Origin: Pararhizobium capsulatum DSM 1112
GTDB lineage: Bacteria > Pseudomonadota > Alphaproteobacteria > Rhizobiales > Rhizobiaceae
Direction: 5' to 3'
Length of the DNA: 64,000 nt
Assembly (NCBI RefSeq): GCF_030814475.1
Contig: NZ_JAUSVF010000001.1
Span: forward strand, 2,501,001-2,565,000
Of this stretch, positions 19,400 to 26,223 are shown piece by piece. Position numbers and translations under genes: made by a program. Under the pieces are notes generated by a model that saw only the letters and a program-made list of their open reading frames with translations, had not been told where the DNA came from and did not search any database. Every line of letters begins with the position of its first letter. Position 1 is the first letter of the stretch.

Positions 19400-20695
19400 T
19401 CAGCTGTTACTCACCGGCGTCCCTCCGGCTGAACCACCCAACCCCTGCGTGTCTGCAATCCGAGCGAGCGCTGCATCTTCAGATAACAAGTAAACCTTCT
19501 CGATCATCTGGTCGAGCAGATCACGTTCAAGACGCAGCGCCGCCTTGCGGCTTTCGGGCAGGACCTCCTCAAGATTATTTATCATCGCCCGCAGTCGCCT
19601 GGCGATCTGCAAGTTCTCAGTCCCATAGATCCGAATTTCACGACATGTAAGCTGAACGAAGTCCTCCCAATCGGGGGTTGGAAAAACGACGCGGAGCCTT
19701 CCCTCGCTATCATGGACAAATTCGTTGCGCAGTTCGCGCTCACCGACGGTTCGGAGCAGCCGCTGCAACTGGTCAATCGCAAGTACAGCCGTTGTTGGGT
19801 CGTTGATCGCCCTCGAAAGCGCCTTTGTCGCGATATCGACAATCACCCTGAAGGCGAAAGTGGGGTCCTGTTCGAGCGTTCGCTCGCCTCCAAAGGCGAT
19901 GGTTCGGCGAAGGTCATTGGGTGAAAGCGTCTTGGCGCCGCTATAGAGGCGCAAGAGCGGCTGTCCTTGCGAAACGAAATCACCGATGCGCGCGACAAGC
20001 TCAACGACACCGTCAACCTTATGCGCCGCCGCTGTTAGAGCCTTTATATCGACAGCCAGAATGATGGCCGAATATCCGGTATGCGATATGACGCTGTCCG
20101 GTTTACCCCGCACCTCGATCGGTTGAGGTCGCTCCGTGGCCTGGGAAAGCTGCGTTTGATAGACAACGTCGAGTACCGAGAAGCCTTGCCGGGCGACGCG
20201 ATTGATGATGCTCACTGGACGCAACAGCCGAGCGGAATAGTCAATGAAATAGAGGAAGGCCGCCAGCGACAACACGCCGAGAATACCGGAAAACCACACG
20301 ATAAAGGACGGCGCCGAGGTGTTGACGCGACTTATCGCACCAATGGCGAAAAGGAGCGTGAAAATGAACAGCCCGACCGTGAAACGGATGACATTGTCTC
20401 GCAACAGCGTGGTCGCGATAATCCTGGGCGTAAGTTGGCCACCAGCGATCTGCAGCGCGACAAGCAAAGACCCGAACGTGAAGACGATGAAAGAAAGTGC
20501 AAGACTGATGATTGTCTGCATCGCCGCGAGAGTGCCTTCGGTCCCAAGCGGCCAAGGCGGAACCCATTTCGTCCAATCCTCGAATGCGAGCACCACTCGA
20601 AAGAATATTTGCTGCAACACAAGCGCGAAAAACGGAACAATCCACAATGACGATCGGATGTAACTTTTCAACGCGTACAGATTGTTCCAGCTCAT
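19400..20695 (-). CDS. DUF2254 family integral membrane protein
   Basis: A 431-residue predicted inner-membrane protein. Four hydrophobic segments occupy the N-terminal 150 residues (around 13-32, 54-76, 95-115 and 122-142), followed by a soluble C-terminal part. Family traits include Phe-Gly-Ser-Leu-Leu-Val-Ala-Leu-Gln-Ile, Gln-Leu-Thr-Pro-Arg-Ile, Ala-Leu-Ser-Arg-Ala-Ile-Asn-Asp-Pro and Ile-Asp-Gln-Leu. DUF2254 has no established function as far as I know. The ATG at 20695 follows GAGGAG 11 bases upstream; longer starts add unlike sequence. It lies next to degraded genes but appears intact. Confidence 0.85.
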   Translation of the reverse strand: MSWNNLYALKSYIRSSLWIVPFFALVLQQIFFRVVLAFEDWTKWVPPWPLGTEGTLAAMQTIISLALSFIVFTFGSLLVALQIAGGQLTPRIIATTLLRDNVIRFTVGLFIFTLLFAIGAISRVNTSAPSFIVWFSGILGVLSLAAFLYFIDYSARLLRPVSIINRVARQGFSVLDVVYQTQLSQATERPQPIEVRGKPDSVISHTGYSAIILAVDIKALTAAAHKVDGVVELVARIGDFVSQGQPLLRLYSGAKTLSPNDLRRTIAFGGERTLEQDPTFAFRVIVDIATKALSRAINDPTTAVLAIDQLQRLLRTVGERELRNEFVHDSEGRLRVVFPTPDWEDFVQLTCREIRIYGTENLQIARRLRAMINNLEEVLPESRKAALRLERDLLDQMIEKVYLLSEDAALARIADTQGLGGSAGGTPVSNS

Positions 20696-20999
20696 TTGGT
20701 CGCATACTCCTCTTCGGAACAACTTCCCGGTCGGTTGTACGATACTCCATCCGCCTTTTGAGTCACGGGGGTTCTGCGCGCCTGCGTTTTGGGCATCGGA
20801 GCCTCTCCCGCCTTCCGCGCGGGCGGACCTTCGCCACAGGCACAGTCTAAAGGTGATTGCAGCGCAGTGCCGCACAAGGGTTCACGACATCTTCATCTCC
20901 GCCGCGATGAGTGAATTCAGTAACGTGGTTGTCAAGCTGGCCAGCGAATTGACGACCTGTACCGATGCGAAACCCAATTGTCACAAACCGTTCAGGCCC

Positions 21000-21565
21000 G
21001 TCAGGGCTGCTGGTGTCTGGCGCAGAATAGGCGATATTGATTATCACGACCCCGGATTACGCCTTGCGGCCATATGGTTCGGCGTTCTGTTTCTGATATT
21101 CAGCCTGATCAGCGGCAAGCAGCTCCATTATCTCCTGCCAACGTTTCCAGCCATTGCTCTGTTCCTGGAACGGCGCCAAAGCGACGGGAGCCTCTATGCT
21201 CCGATTGCCGTATTGCTTCCCGCAGGTCTGGGTATCGGTGCCATCGCCGTCGCGACGGGAGCCTTCGAGGTCGGTCACCTGGGCACCCTTGCTCAGCCTT
21301 CATGGCTATTCATCGCCATGGGGATCGTTCTAATCCTGTCCGCTAGCACGATGATCAAACGGCGCGACGTGGGGGCCTATCTCGCCGGGCCTGTGCTCAT
21401 CGTCGTTCTCAATTGCATCTTTCTTTTGGGCGTGCCGGGGATCGTTTACGATACTTCCTTGGCGGCAAGCGCCCTTGCGTCCCATGGGGCGAAGGGTATC
21501 GCGGTTCTCGACAAAACTGTGCAGGAGAGTTTACGTTCACCGGTCAGTTGACGCGACCCGTGCAG
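21000..21565 (+). pseudogene. Remnant of an ArnT-like GT-C glycosyltransferase (C-terminal part, frameshifted)
   Basis: The readable part has Asp-Pro-Gly-Leu-Arg-Leu, Ile-Trp-Phe-Gly, then Phe-Ser-Leu-Ile-Ser-Gly-Lys-Gln-Leu-His-Tyr-Leu-Leu-Pro, a hallmark of ArnT/PMT-like dolichyl-phosphate-sugar transferases, and four hydrophobic segments. The N-terminal catalytic half is absent. Near 21511-21520 the frame is lost: the next frame carries on with Gly-Glu-Phe-Thr-Phe-Thr-Gly-Gln-Leu-Thr-Arg-Pro-Val, as in family members. It is then joined to a GT2 remnant at about 21560. Confidence 0.75.
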
Positions 21566-21895
21566 GGCGAGCGGACGGTGCGCCAGGACACCGTTGCAAA
21601 AAATGGGCCTCGCGCATCGCCAATAGCATCCGAGGCGCAGTTCTCAACGACGGGACGCGGGATTCGGGCTGTGGGCTGAAACTGTTCCGCCGAAATGCCT
21701 ACTCGATCTGCCTTTCTTCGGCCACCTTCACCGCTTCATGCCCGCAATGATGCTGCGGGAGGTCAGGTTCGTCGATGTGTCACATCGTCCCCGTCATTCC
21801 GGCGTCTCTAACTACAACAATCTCAGTCGCGCGCTGTGGGTATCGTCGATCTTGTCGGCGTGCTTTGGCTGATGAAAAGACGGTCGCCGTTAGCA
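21566..21895 (+). pseudogene. Remnant of a GT2 dolichol-phosphate-mannose-synthase-like glycosyltransferase
   Basis: Reading through three frame changes gives Arg-Gln-Asp-Thr-Val-Ala-Lys-Lys-Trp, Ser-Arg-Ile-Ala-Asn, Asp-Ser-Gly-Cys-Gly-Leu-Lys-Leu-Phe-Arg-Arg, then Asp-Leu-Pro-Phe-Phe-Gly-His-Leu-His-Arg-Phe-Met-Pro, His-Arg-Pro-Arg-His-Ser-Gly, and Val-Gly-Val-Leu-Trp-Leu. These are the C-terminal motifs of prokaryotic polyprenyl-phosphate sugar synthases. Frame changes are near 21598-21603 (A-run), 21701 and 21846. The N-terminal half is missing. Such a gene usually feeds a GT-C transferase like the one fused upstream. Confidence 0.72.
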
Positions 21896-22092
21896 TCACG
21901 CACACGCTGGCGGCCATGAGTTTCGATTCCGTACTGGCTGTGTTGAGCGCAGTCGGCAGTTGGCGAATGACTATCATTCGCCCGACTAATGACCCATTGC
22001 CCGTTATCCGCTGCGAAGGGCGGTACGGGTTTCGGTCACGCCGTGGACGAGCGGGCCGGGGCGGCCGGGCGTCTGCCCTCGTGAGGTGATGG
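21896..22092. other. Junk region between gene remnants
   Basis: No gene could be recognised. Open frames on both strands lack ribosome sites and family resemblance. Taken with its neighbours it looks like leftover sequence from rearrangement. Confidence 0.4.
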
Positions 22093-22196
22093 GTCGGCCC
22101 GATGCATTCCAGTGTGAATTTGTCGATCACATTCAACATACGTCGCTTTTTACGATTGTTGATCCGGTCTTCGACAAAATCGTAAGACCGGACAAA
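22093..22196 (-). pseudogene. IS3-family transposase (OrfB integrase core) fragment
   Basis: About 35 codons read Ser-Tyr-Asp-Phe-Val-Glu-Asp-Arg, then Arg-Met-Leu-Asn-Val-Ile-Asp-Lys-Phe-Thr-Leu-Glu-Cys-Ile. This is the stretch around the first catalytic Asp of IS3-family OrfB (typically Trp-Ser-Tyr-Asp-Phe and Asn-Val-Ile-Asp-Glu-Phe-Thr). It is cut off on both sides, with an in-frame TAG upstream. Confidence 0.7.
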
Positions 22197-22244
22197 GCGC
22201 CGCTAATGCCGGCAAATATTCCCTGCGCTGAGCCCTACGCGCAC

Positions 22245-22634
22245 CTATACGATCAATGCCCAGGTCTTAGGTCCGACGATACCATCGCCGACAAGGTCGT
22301 TTAGCCGCTGAAACGCCCGCACTGCCGCTTCGGTGCCCGGACCAAACTTTCCATCGTCCCCGACGCCCATTTTCTTTTGAACGATTTTAACGTCGTCACC
22401 CCGAGCGCCGCGCTTAAGAGTCGGTTTGCCTGTGACGATATCTGTCGCAGGGATAAGGGGTCGAATACTCCCGACGCCGCGCATGATGTTGCGGACATCC
22501 GCTCGAAACACATCCATGTCGAAAAGCGGATCGGGCTTGCGGCCCGGTGGCAGCGCATATTCCCGGTGACCGCAGCACATGTCCGCATCTGCACCAACGT
22601 GTTTCAGAATTGCCGCAACACCTCGACGATAAGC
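22245..22634 (-). pseudogene. C-terminal part of an endolysin-like amidase, split by the IS110-family element
   Basis: Reads Tyr-Arg-Arg-Gly-Val-Ala-Ala-Ile-Leu-Lys-His, then Cys-Cys-Gly-His-Arg-Glu (zinc His of the amidase_2 fold), Pro-Gly-Arg-Lys-Pro-Asp-Pro, and a PG_binding_1 domain (Leu-Lys-Arg-Gly-Ala-Arg-Gly-Asp-Asp-Val; Phe-Gly-Pro-Gly-Thr-Glu-Ala-Ala-Val; Ile-Val-Gly-Pro-Lys-Thr-Trp). Joined to 23998-24388 it restores one frame of about 259 codons. The joint lies between Asp and Ala of a Gln-Met-Asp-Ala-Tyr segment. Confidence 0.88.
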
Positions 22635-22711
22635 GGTGGAGTGGACGCCTCCCCGACGGCATCAAATGTGCCAGAGTGCGGGTGCGCTTAGGACCAGCAA
22701 GGAGGACGTCC

Positions 22712-23737
22712 ATGAATGAGATTAGCATCATCGGCCTGGATCTGGCAAAGAACGTGTTCCAGATCCACGGCTCAGGTCCCGACGGAAGAGTTGCTCTCCG
22801 TAAGAAACTGAACCGTGGAAGATTGCTTGAGTTCTTTGCCAGGCTCTCCATCTGCGTGGTGGCAATGGAGGCCTGTGCCAGCGCGCATTATTGGGGAAGA
22901 GAAATTGGTAAATTGGGCCACGAGATCAGACTGATCAACCCGTCCTACGTAAAGCCGTTCGTGAAACGGCAGAAGAATGACGCTGCCGATGCGGAAGCTA
23001 TCGCCGAAGCAGCGTCGCGACCGACGATGCGGTTCGTGAGCGTCAAAAGTGCCGCGAAGCAGGCTTCATCCATGGCGTTCAAGGTTCGCGACCTGTTGGT
23101 CCGACAGCGGACGCAGACGATCAATGCGTTACGCGGACATCTTATGGAATATGGCCTGATCGTTCCTCAAGGCATCAAACACATTCCCCTCCTGCATGAG
23201 CAGATCGCGACGAATCCCGATCTGCCCGAGGTTGCACGGGTACTCTGCAAAGGTTTGTTGGAACAAGCGGTGTTCCTCTCCGAACAGATCGCCGTGCTGG
23301 AGAAGGAGCTCCGCACACGCGCCCGACAGGATGAACTCGCCTCGCGGCTAATGACTATTCCGGGAGTCGGCCCGATTTGCGCCACGGCGATTGAAGCATT
23401 GGCACCGTCCGCGGAGACCTTTTCAAGGGGGCGAGATTTTGCGGCATGGATCGGCCTTACGCCTAAACAAAACTCATCCGGCGGCAAGGACCGTCTCGGC
23501 AAGGTTTCCAAGATGGGGCAGCGCGATCTTCGCCGTCTCCTCGTTCTCGGCGCAACGGCTGTTGTCCGCTGGGCAAGACGATACGGAGCGCCAGTCGGAT
23601 CGTGGTTGGCAAGAATGCTTTTGAAGAAGCCGCCAAAGCTTGTTGCCGTTGCTTTGGCGAATAAATTGGCGCGGACCGCCTGGGCTCTGATGGCTCGCGG
23701 CGGCGTCTACCAAGCTCCGGCCTCTGGTGCTGCGTAA
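22712..23737 (+). CDS. IS110-family (IS1111 group) transposase/recombinase
   Basis: A 341-residue DEDD recombinase. The N-terminal RuvC-like domain starts Ile-Gly-Leu-Asp-Leu-Ala-Lys (Asp10), with Ala-Met-Glu-Ala-Cys and Asn-Asp-Ala-Ala-Asp-Ala-Glu-Ala-Ile supplying further acidic residues. A coiled-coil region follows, then the transposase_20 domain with Ile-Pro-Gly-Val-Gly-Pro, Gly-Leu-Thr-Pro-Lys-Gln and the Ser-Ser-Gly-Gly-Lys serine motif. The gene is complete. AAGGAGG at 22699-22705 is a strong ribosome site 6 bases before the ATG. Confidence 0.95.
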   Translation: MNEISIIGLDLAKNVFQIHGSGPDGRVALRKKLNRGRLLEFFARLSICVVAMEACASAHYWGREIGKLGHEIRLINPSYVKPFVKRQKNDAADAEAIAEAASRPTMRFVSVKSAAKQASSMAFKVRDLLVRQRTQTINALRGHLMEYGLIVPQGIKHIPLLHEQIATNPDLPEVARVLCKGLLEQAVFLSEQIAVLEKELRTRARQDELASRLMTIPGVGPICATAIEALAPSAETFSRGRDFAAWIGLTPKQNSSGGKDRLGKVSKMGQRDLRRLLVLGATAVVRWARRYGAPVGSWLARMLLKKPPKLVAVALANKLARTAWALMARGGVYQAPASGAA

Positions 23738-23997
23738 GCAGCCCCAGAGGTCGCGAGAAGTCGGGATGTGGTAAGGTCAACGGAGGATTATGGGCAATCG
23801 GTCAGAAACAGGATCAGAACAACCAGTAAGTGGATGAGTGCCTCGAGCACGCCTAAGCGAATTGGATCTGATCCACGTATTCCATAAGGGCCCGCGACGT
23901 GTTGAAGTCGCTTTACGAGGCCGAACACACGTCAGCACCCGACCACATGCCCGTACCGAAGAAAGATTTTGCTTGCATTTACCGGGGCGTCCACACA
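23738..23997 (+). ncRNA. Putative bridge/seek RNA region of the IS1111-type element
   Basis: IS110-family recombinases use an element-encoded RNA to pair target and donor DNA; in the IS1111 group it is expected downstream of the transposase, where this element has its only long noncoding stretch. Short hairpins are visible, for example GTGC/GCAC at 23838-23850 and GCGAC...GTCGC near 23891. TGGATG (23831-23836) and TAAGC (23854-23858), on either side of the first hairpin, match the two flanks of the insertion site, but 5-6 bases can match by chance. RNA boundaries are not determined. Confidence 0.5.
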
Positions 23998-24388
23998 CAT
24001 CCATTTGAACATCGGGCCATTTGTCAGCTCTGGTCCCGCCATTTTCAGCCTCGATGCCGATGAAGCTGGAATTACCCGTGGTAAGGGTCCTCCAGTTGCC
24101 GCCGCCAGCGTGATTAGCCCGCCCGGCAGCAACAATGTAGTAGGTTCCATCGCGACCAAGGCCGAGTTGCGACAATGGACCTGGCAGCGGGTTTTGACCC
24201 CCGCGCCCGGTTTTTAGCATACCTAAGGTGGGCATGTTTCCCAAGCCGGATGACCCGGTATGATGACACATCACACCCCGTACCCGACCCATTTCAGCCC
24301 TGCCTCTGTTGGCCCAACCGTCCGTTTCGGCGACTTTTAAACCCGCTTGGCGGAGAACTTCTGGCAACCAGATCAATGAATATGCCAT
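23998..24388 (-). pseudogene. N-terminal part of an endolysin-like N-acetylmuramoyl-L-alanine amidase, split by the IS110-family element
   Basis: The amidase_2 catalytic half. After a start at 24388 it shows Met-Cys-His-His-Thr-Gly (first zinc His), Gly-Thr-Tyr-Tyr-Ile-Val-Ala-Ala-Gly-Arg-Ala-Asn-His-Ala-Gly (second His) and Ile-Gly-Ile-Glu-Ala-Glu-Asn. The gene is broken by the element after Gln-Met-Asp; beyond that the frame runs into element sequence. The start is 37 bases after the upstream membrane-protein gene, so both were one transcript. The split protein lacks the third ligand and wall-binding domain and is presumably inactive. Confidence 0.88.
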
Positions 24389-24425
24389 GTGCGCCTCTTG
24401 CTTTTGTGTGCGTTCTATCCCCGGC

Positions 24426-25520
24426 CTAAGCTGCTTTTTCTATCCCGCCTGAGGCTTCCGGAAGTTCGACATCATCGGTCGATTCGTCCGCGACGAGGTC
24501 CAAATCGCAAACACAGCTGTCGCTGCCGTCATCGTCGTGTAAATGCGATACGCTATCGATGACCGGGGGCGCCCTGCGCTCATCGGCAGCCTGTTTACCT
24601 CGCGGGTTCTGCTCGCTCGCCCCTTCCTTCGCTTCGGCAGCCGCCTTTACCGCCACCTCTGTTGTCGCCGATTGTCCGGCAAGCACAGTGGTGCTCAGGA
24701 AATCCCCCACCAATCGCTCAGCAAAACCGGCTAGAAAGGCAATAATGATTGCTGCATGCATCGTCTTCCCACCGGTGCCGTCAAGGCTGACCGCTTGATC
24801 GCCGAGCTTCACGCTGACCAGTTCGCTTTTGAACAACGAAAATAAAATGACCGCTGACACAGCGCCGATCATGACCCGCAGAATTGCATCGACTACATTG
24901 TCGCGCCGCTGCAAATCGGTCCGAATGTCCCGGCTCCGGATACCGAGTGCGATCGAGAACAGGGCACCCAGGCAACCCAGGTTTACCGCAAGCCAGATAT
25001 CGTTTTGCGCAATGAAACCCCCAAACGACACGGAATCTGCAGATGCCGCTGAGCGCGAAAACAGCCAAAAGAGAAAAAAAACAATAACCGTGCTGATCGT
25101 GGCGACGATCAGATACTCAGTGCGGCCAATGGACGTACGCTCTTCCAGAATGTCCGCTTTAACTCCTCGCAGCAGTTCTTCGGCATGCGCCTGGTCGCCC
25201 TGCAATGCAACGGTGAGTGCGTCGGCTGTCCTTCGATCGAACCGCTTTGCCTTAGAGGCATTCCCGTGGCTTCTGAATGTAGAGGTTTTGCGCCAGCCAT
25301 CTATAAGGCCATTGATCTCACCGCGAACGGGATTGAGTGGAGCCAGAGCCAACCTCTGTTCGCTTCCAAGTTTTTCGTCATCGGCGAACTGAACCATCAC
25401 GCGTTCTTCCGTGCCGTATACTGCGTATGTATTGCTGACTTTGCTATACACGGTAAGAATCTCGGCCCCGGTAAAATCGGTTTGGCCCTTAATGATTTCC
25501 GCGACATTTGTCCCGCTCAT
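24426..25520 (-). CDS. Membrane protein of unknown function, upstream partner of the amidase
   Basis: A 364-residue protein I cannot place in a family. Residues 1-130 are soluble and charged. Four hydrophobic helices follow at about 138-156, 179-197, 216-234 and 262-283. The C-terminal 80 residues are Ala/Glu/Asp-rich with a Cys-Val-Cys. The ATG at 25520 follows GAGGGG with a 7-base spacer. The gene is intact even though its amidase partner is broken. Membrane protein plus amidase recalls a holin-endolysin pair, but this is far larger than known holins; a regulatory or sensing role is equally possible. Confidence 0.7.
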   Translation of the reverse strand: MSGTNVAEIIKGQTDFTGAEILTVYSKVSNTYAVYGTEERVMVQFADDEKLGSEQRLALAPLNPVRGEINGLIDGWRKTSTFRSHGNASKAKRFDRRTADALTVALQGDQAHAEELLRGVKADILEERTSIGRTEYLIVATISTVIVFFLFWLFSRSAASADSVSFGGFIAQNDIWLAVNLGCLGALFSIALGIRSRDIRTDLQRRDNVVDAILRVMIGAVSAVILFSLFKSELVSVKLGDQAVSLDGTGGKTMHAAIIIAFLAGFAERLVGDFLSTTVLAGQSATTEVAVKAAAEAKEGASEQNPRGKQAADERRAPPVIDSVSHLHDDDGSDSCVCDLDLVADESTDDVELPEASGGIEKAA

Positions 25521-25771
25521 GCGACCGCCCCTCGTAAATAATTTGCTAAAATAAAATGTTGCAATATATTATCATGGTGGCAATTGTTTTTTCTACAACC
25601 GCAACAAAATCCACGCCGCGTTAGCCGCTGGGTGAGGGGCGCCTTATAAGCTGAAGTGGAAAATCGAAAGTTCTAGCGTGCACCCCAGGTGATCTGCATC
25701 CTTCAAATTGGAGCGGTTCTGGTTAGCGTTTTCCGGTGGATTTTTCCTGGTTGAGACAAAAACGGAAGACG
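25521..25771. other. Intergenic region, AT-rich start
   Basis: About 250 bases. The part nearest the membrane-protein gene (25540-25610) is AT-rich and is the likely promoter zone of that cassette. No reading frame or named motif is visible in the remainder. Confidence 0.4.
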
Positions 25772-25895
25772 ATGAAGGCATCGCAGTTTTTGGACGCCAA
25801 GAAGGCGTTCATTCTGAAGCGGGGCAATGAAGGGTGACGGTGGCGGAGATCTGCCGGAAGGCGAAGATCAGTCAGGCGACAAATATGTCCTCAAT
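25772..25895 (+). pseudogene. IS3-family OrfA fragment, frameshifted
   Basis: The start reads Met-Lys-Ala-Ser-Gln-Phe, Asp-Ala-Lys-Lys-Ala-Phe-Ile-Leu-Lys. After a frame change near 25835 it reads Val-Ala-Glu-Ile-Cys-Arg-Lys-Ala-Lys-Ile-Ser-Gln-Ala-Thr, the helix-turn-helix of IS3-family OrfA. The expected Tyr-Phe-Asn-Trp-Lys-Lys that should follow is lost, so the copy is truncated. Confidence 0.72.
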
Positions 25896-25959
25896 CTCTC
25901 GATTACCAGGCGCGCAACCGTGAATGCCTTCGAAGCTTCCTCAAGCGTCTACGGCCTTG

Positions 25960-26137
25960 CTTAGCGATGTCATTGTCCGGTAGCCGCAATCACGAAACGT
26001 GTTGCGCTTGATCTCACGGAAAATGGTTGAGCGATGTCGGTGCAGTTTCTCGGCGATCACGTCAACACTGATTCCAGCCGTACGCCAGCGAGCAATCTTG
26101 CGGCGTTCATATCGATCTGGGAGTAGGTGCGCTTCAT
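25960..26137 (-). pseudogene. IS30-family transposase N-terminal fragment, frameshifted
   Basis: Starts Met-Lys-Arg-Thr-Tyr-Ser-Gln-Ile-Asp at 26137. After a frame change it continues Glu-Arg-Arg-Lys-Ile-Ala-Arg-Trp, Ala-Glu-Lys-Leu-His-Arg-His-Arg-Ser-Thr-Ile-Phe-Arg-Glu-Ile-Lys-Arg-Asn, the DNA-binding helices of IS30 transposases. It then runs into unlike sequence, so only about 55 codons of the element remain. Confidence 0.72.
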
Positions 26138-26215
26138 GTCTCGTTCCTTGCAGGGATAAACCGTTGTTATCTATTGCAAGTCGCACTTCATCCTTGAAAC
26201 CACCCGGCTACAGAT

Positions 26216-26223
26216 CATGTCAT
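26216..26223. repeat. 8-bp target-site duplication of the ISNCY element (left copy)
   Basis: CATGTCAT here and at 27999-28006 exactly bracket the element whose tips are at 26224 and 27998. Confidence 0.75.

Larger units (their letters stand above)
22635..23997 (+). mobile_element. IS110-family insertion sequence, IS1111-type
   Basis: The ends were set by reconstructing the interrupted amidase. The left flank ends ...GATAAGC and the right flank begins CATCCATTTG; one G/C base is ambiguous. Subterminal 8-bp inverted repeats TGGACGCC (22642-22649) and GGCGTCCA (23986-23993) lie 7 and about 4 bases from the tips. That geometry matches my recollection of the IS1111 subgroup, unlike IS110 proper, which lacks such repeats. 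The element is about 1.36 kb, with 77 noncoding bases before the transposase and 260 after it. No larger target duplication is seen. Confidence 0.88.

Noticed and set aside
21780..22139. 119-codon minus-strand frame as a gene
   Set aside because: Only its first ~15 residues are protein-like and they belong to an IS3 fragment; the remainder is antisense to the GT2 remnant and junk.
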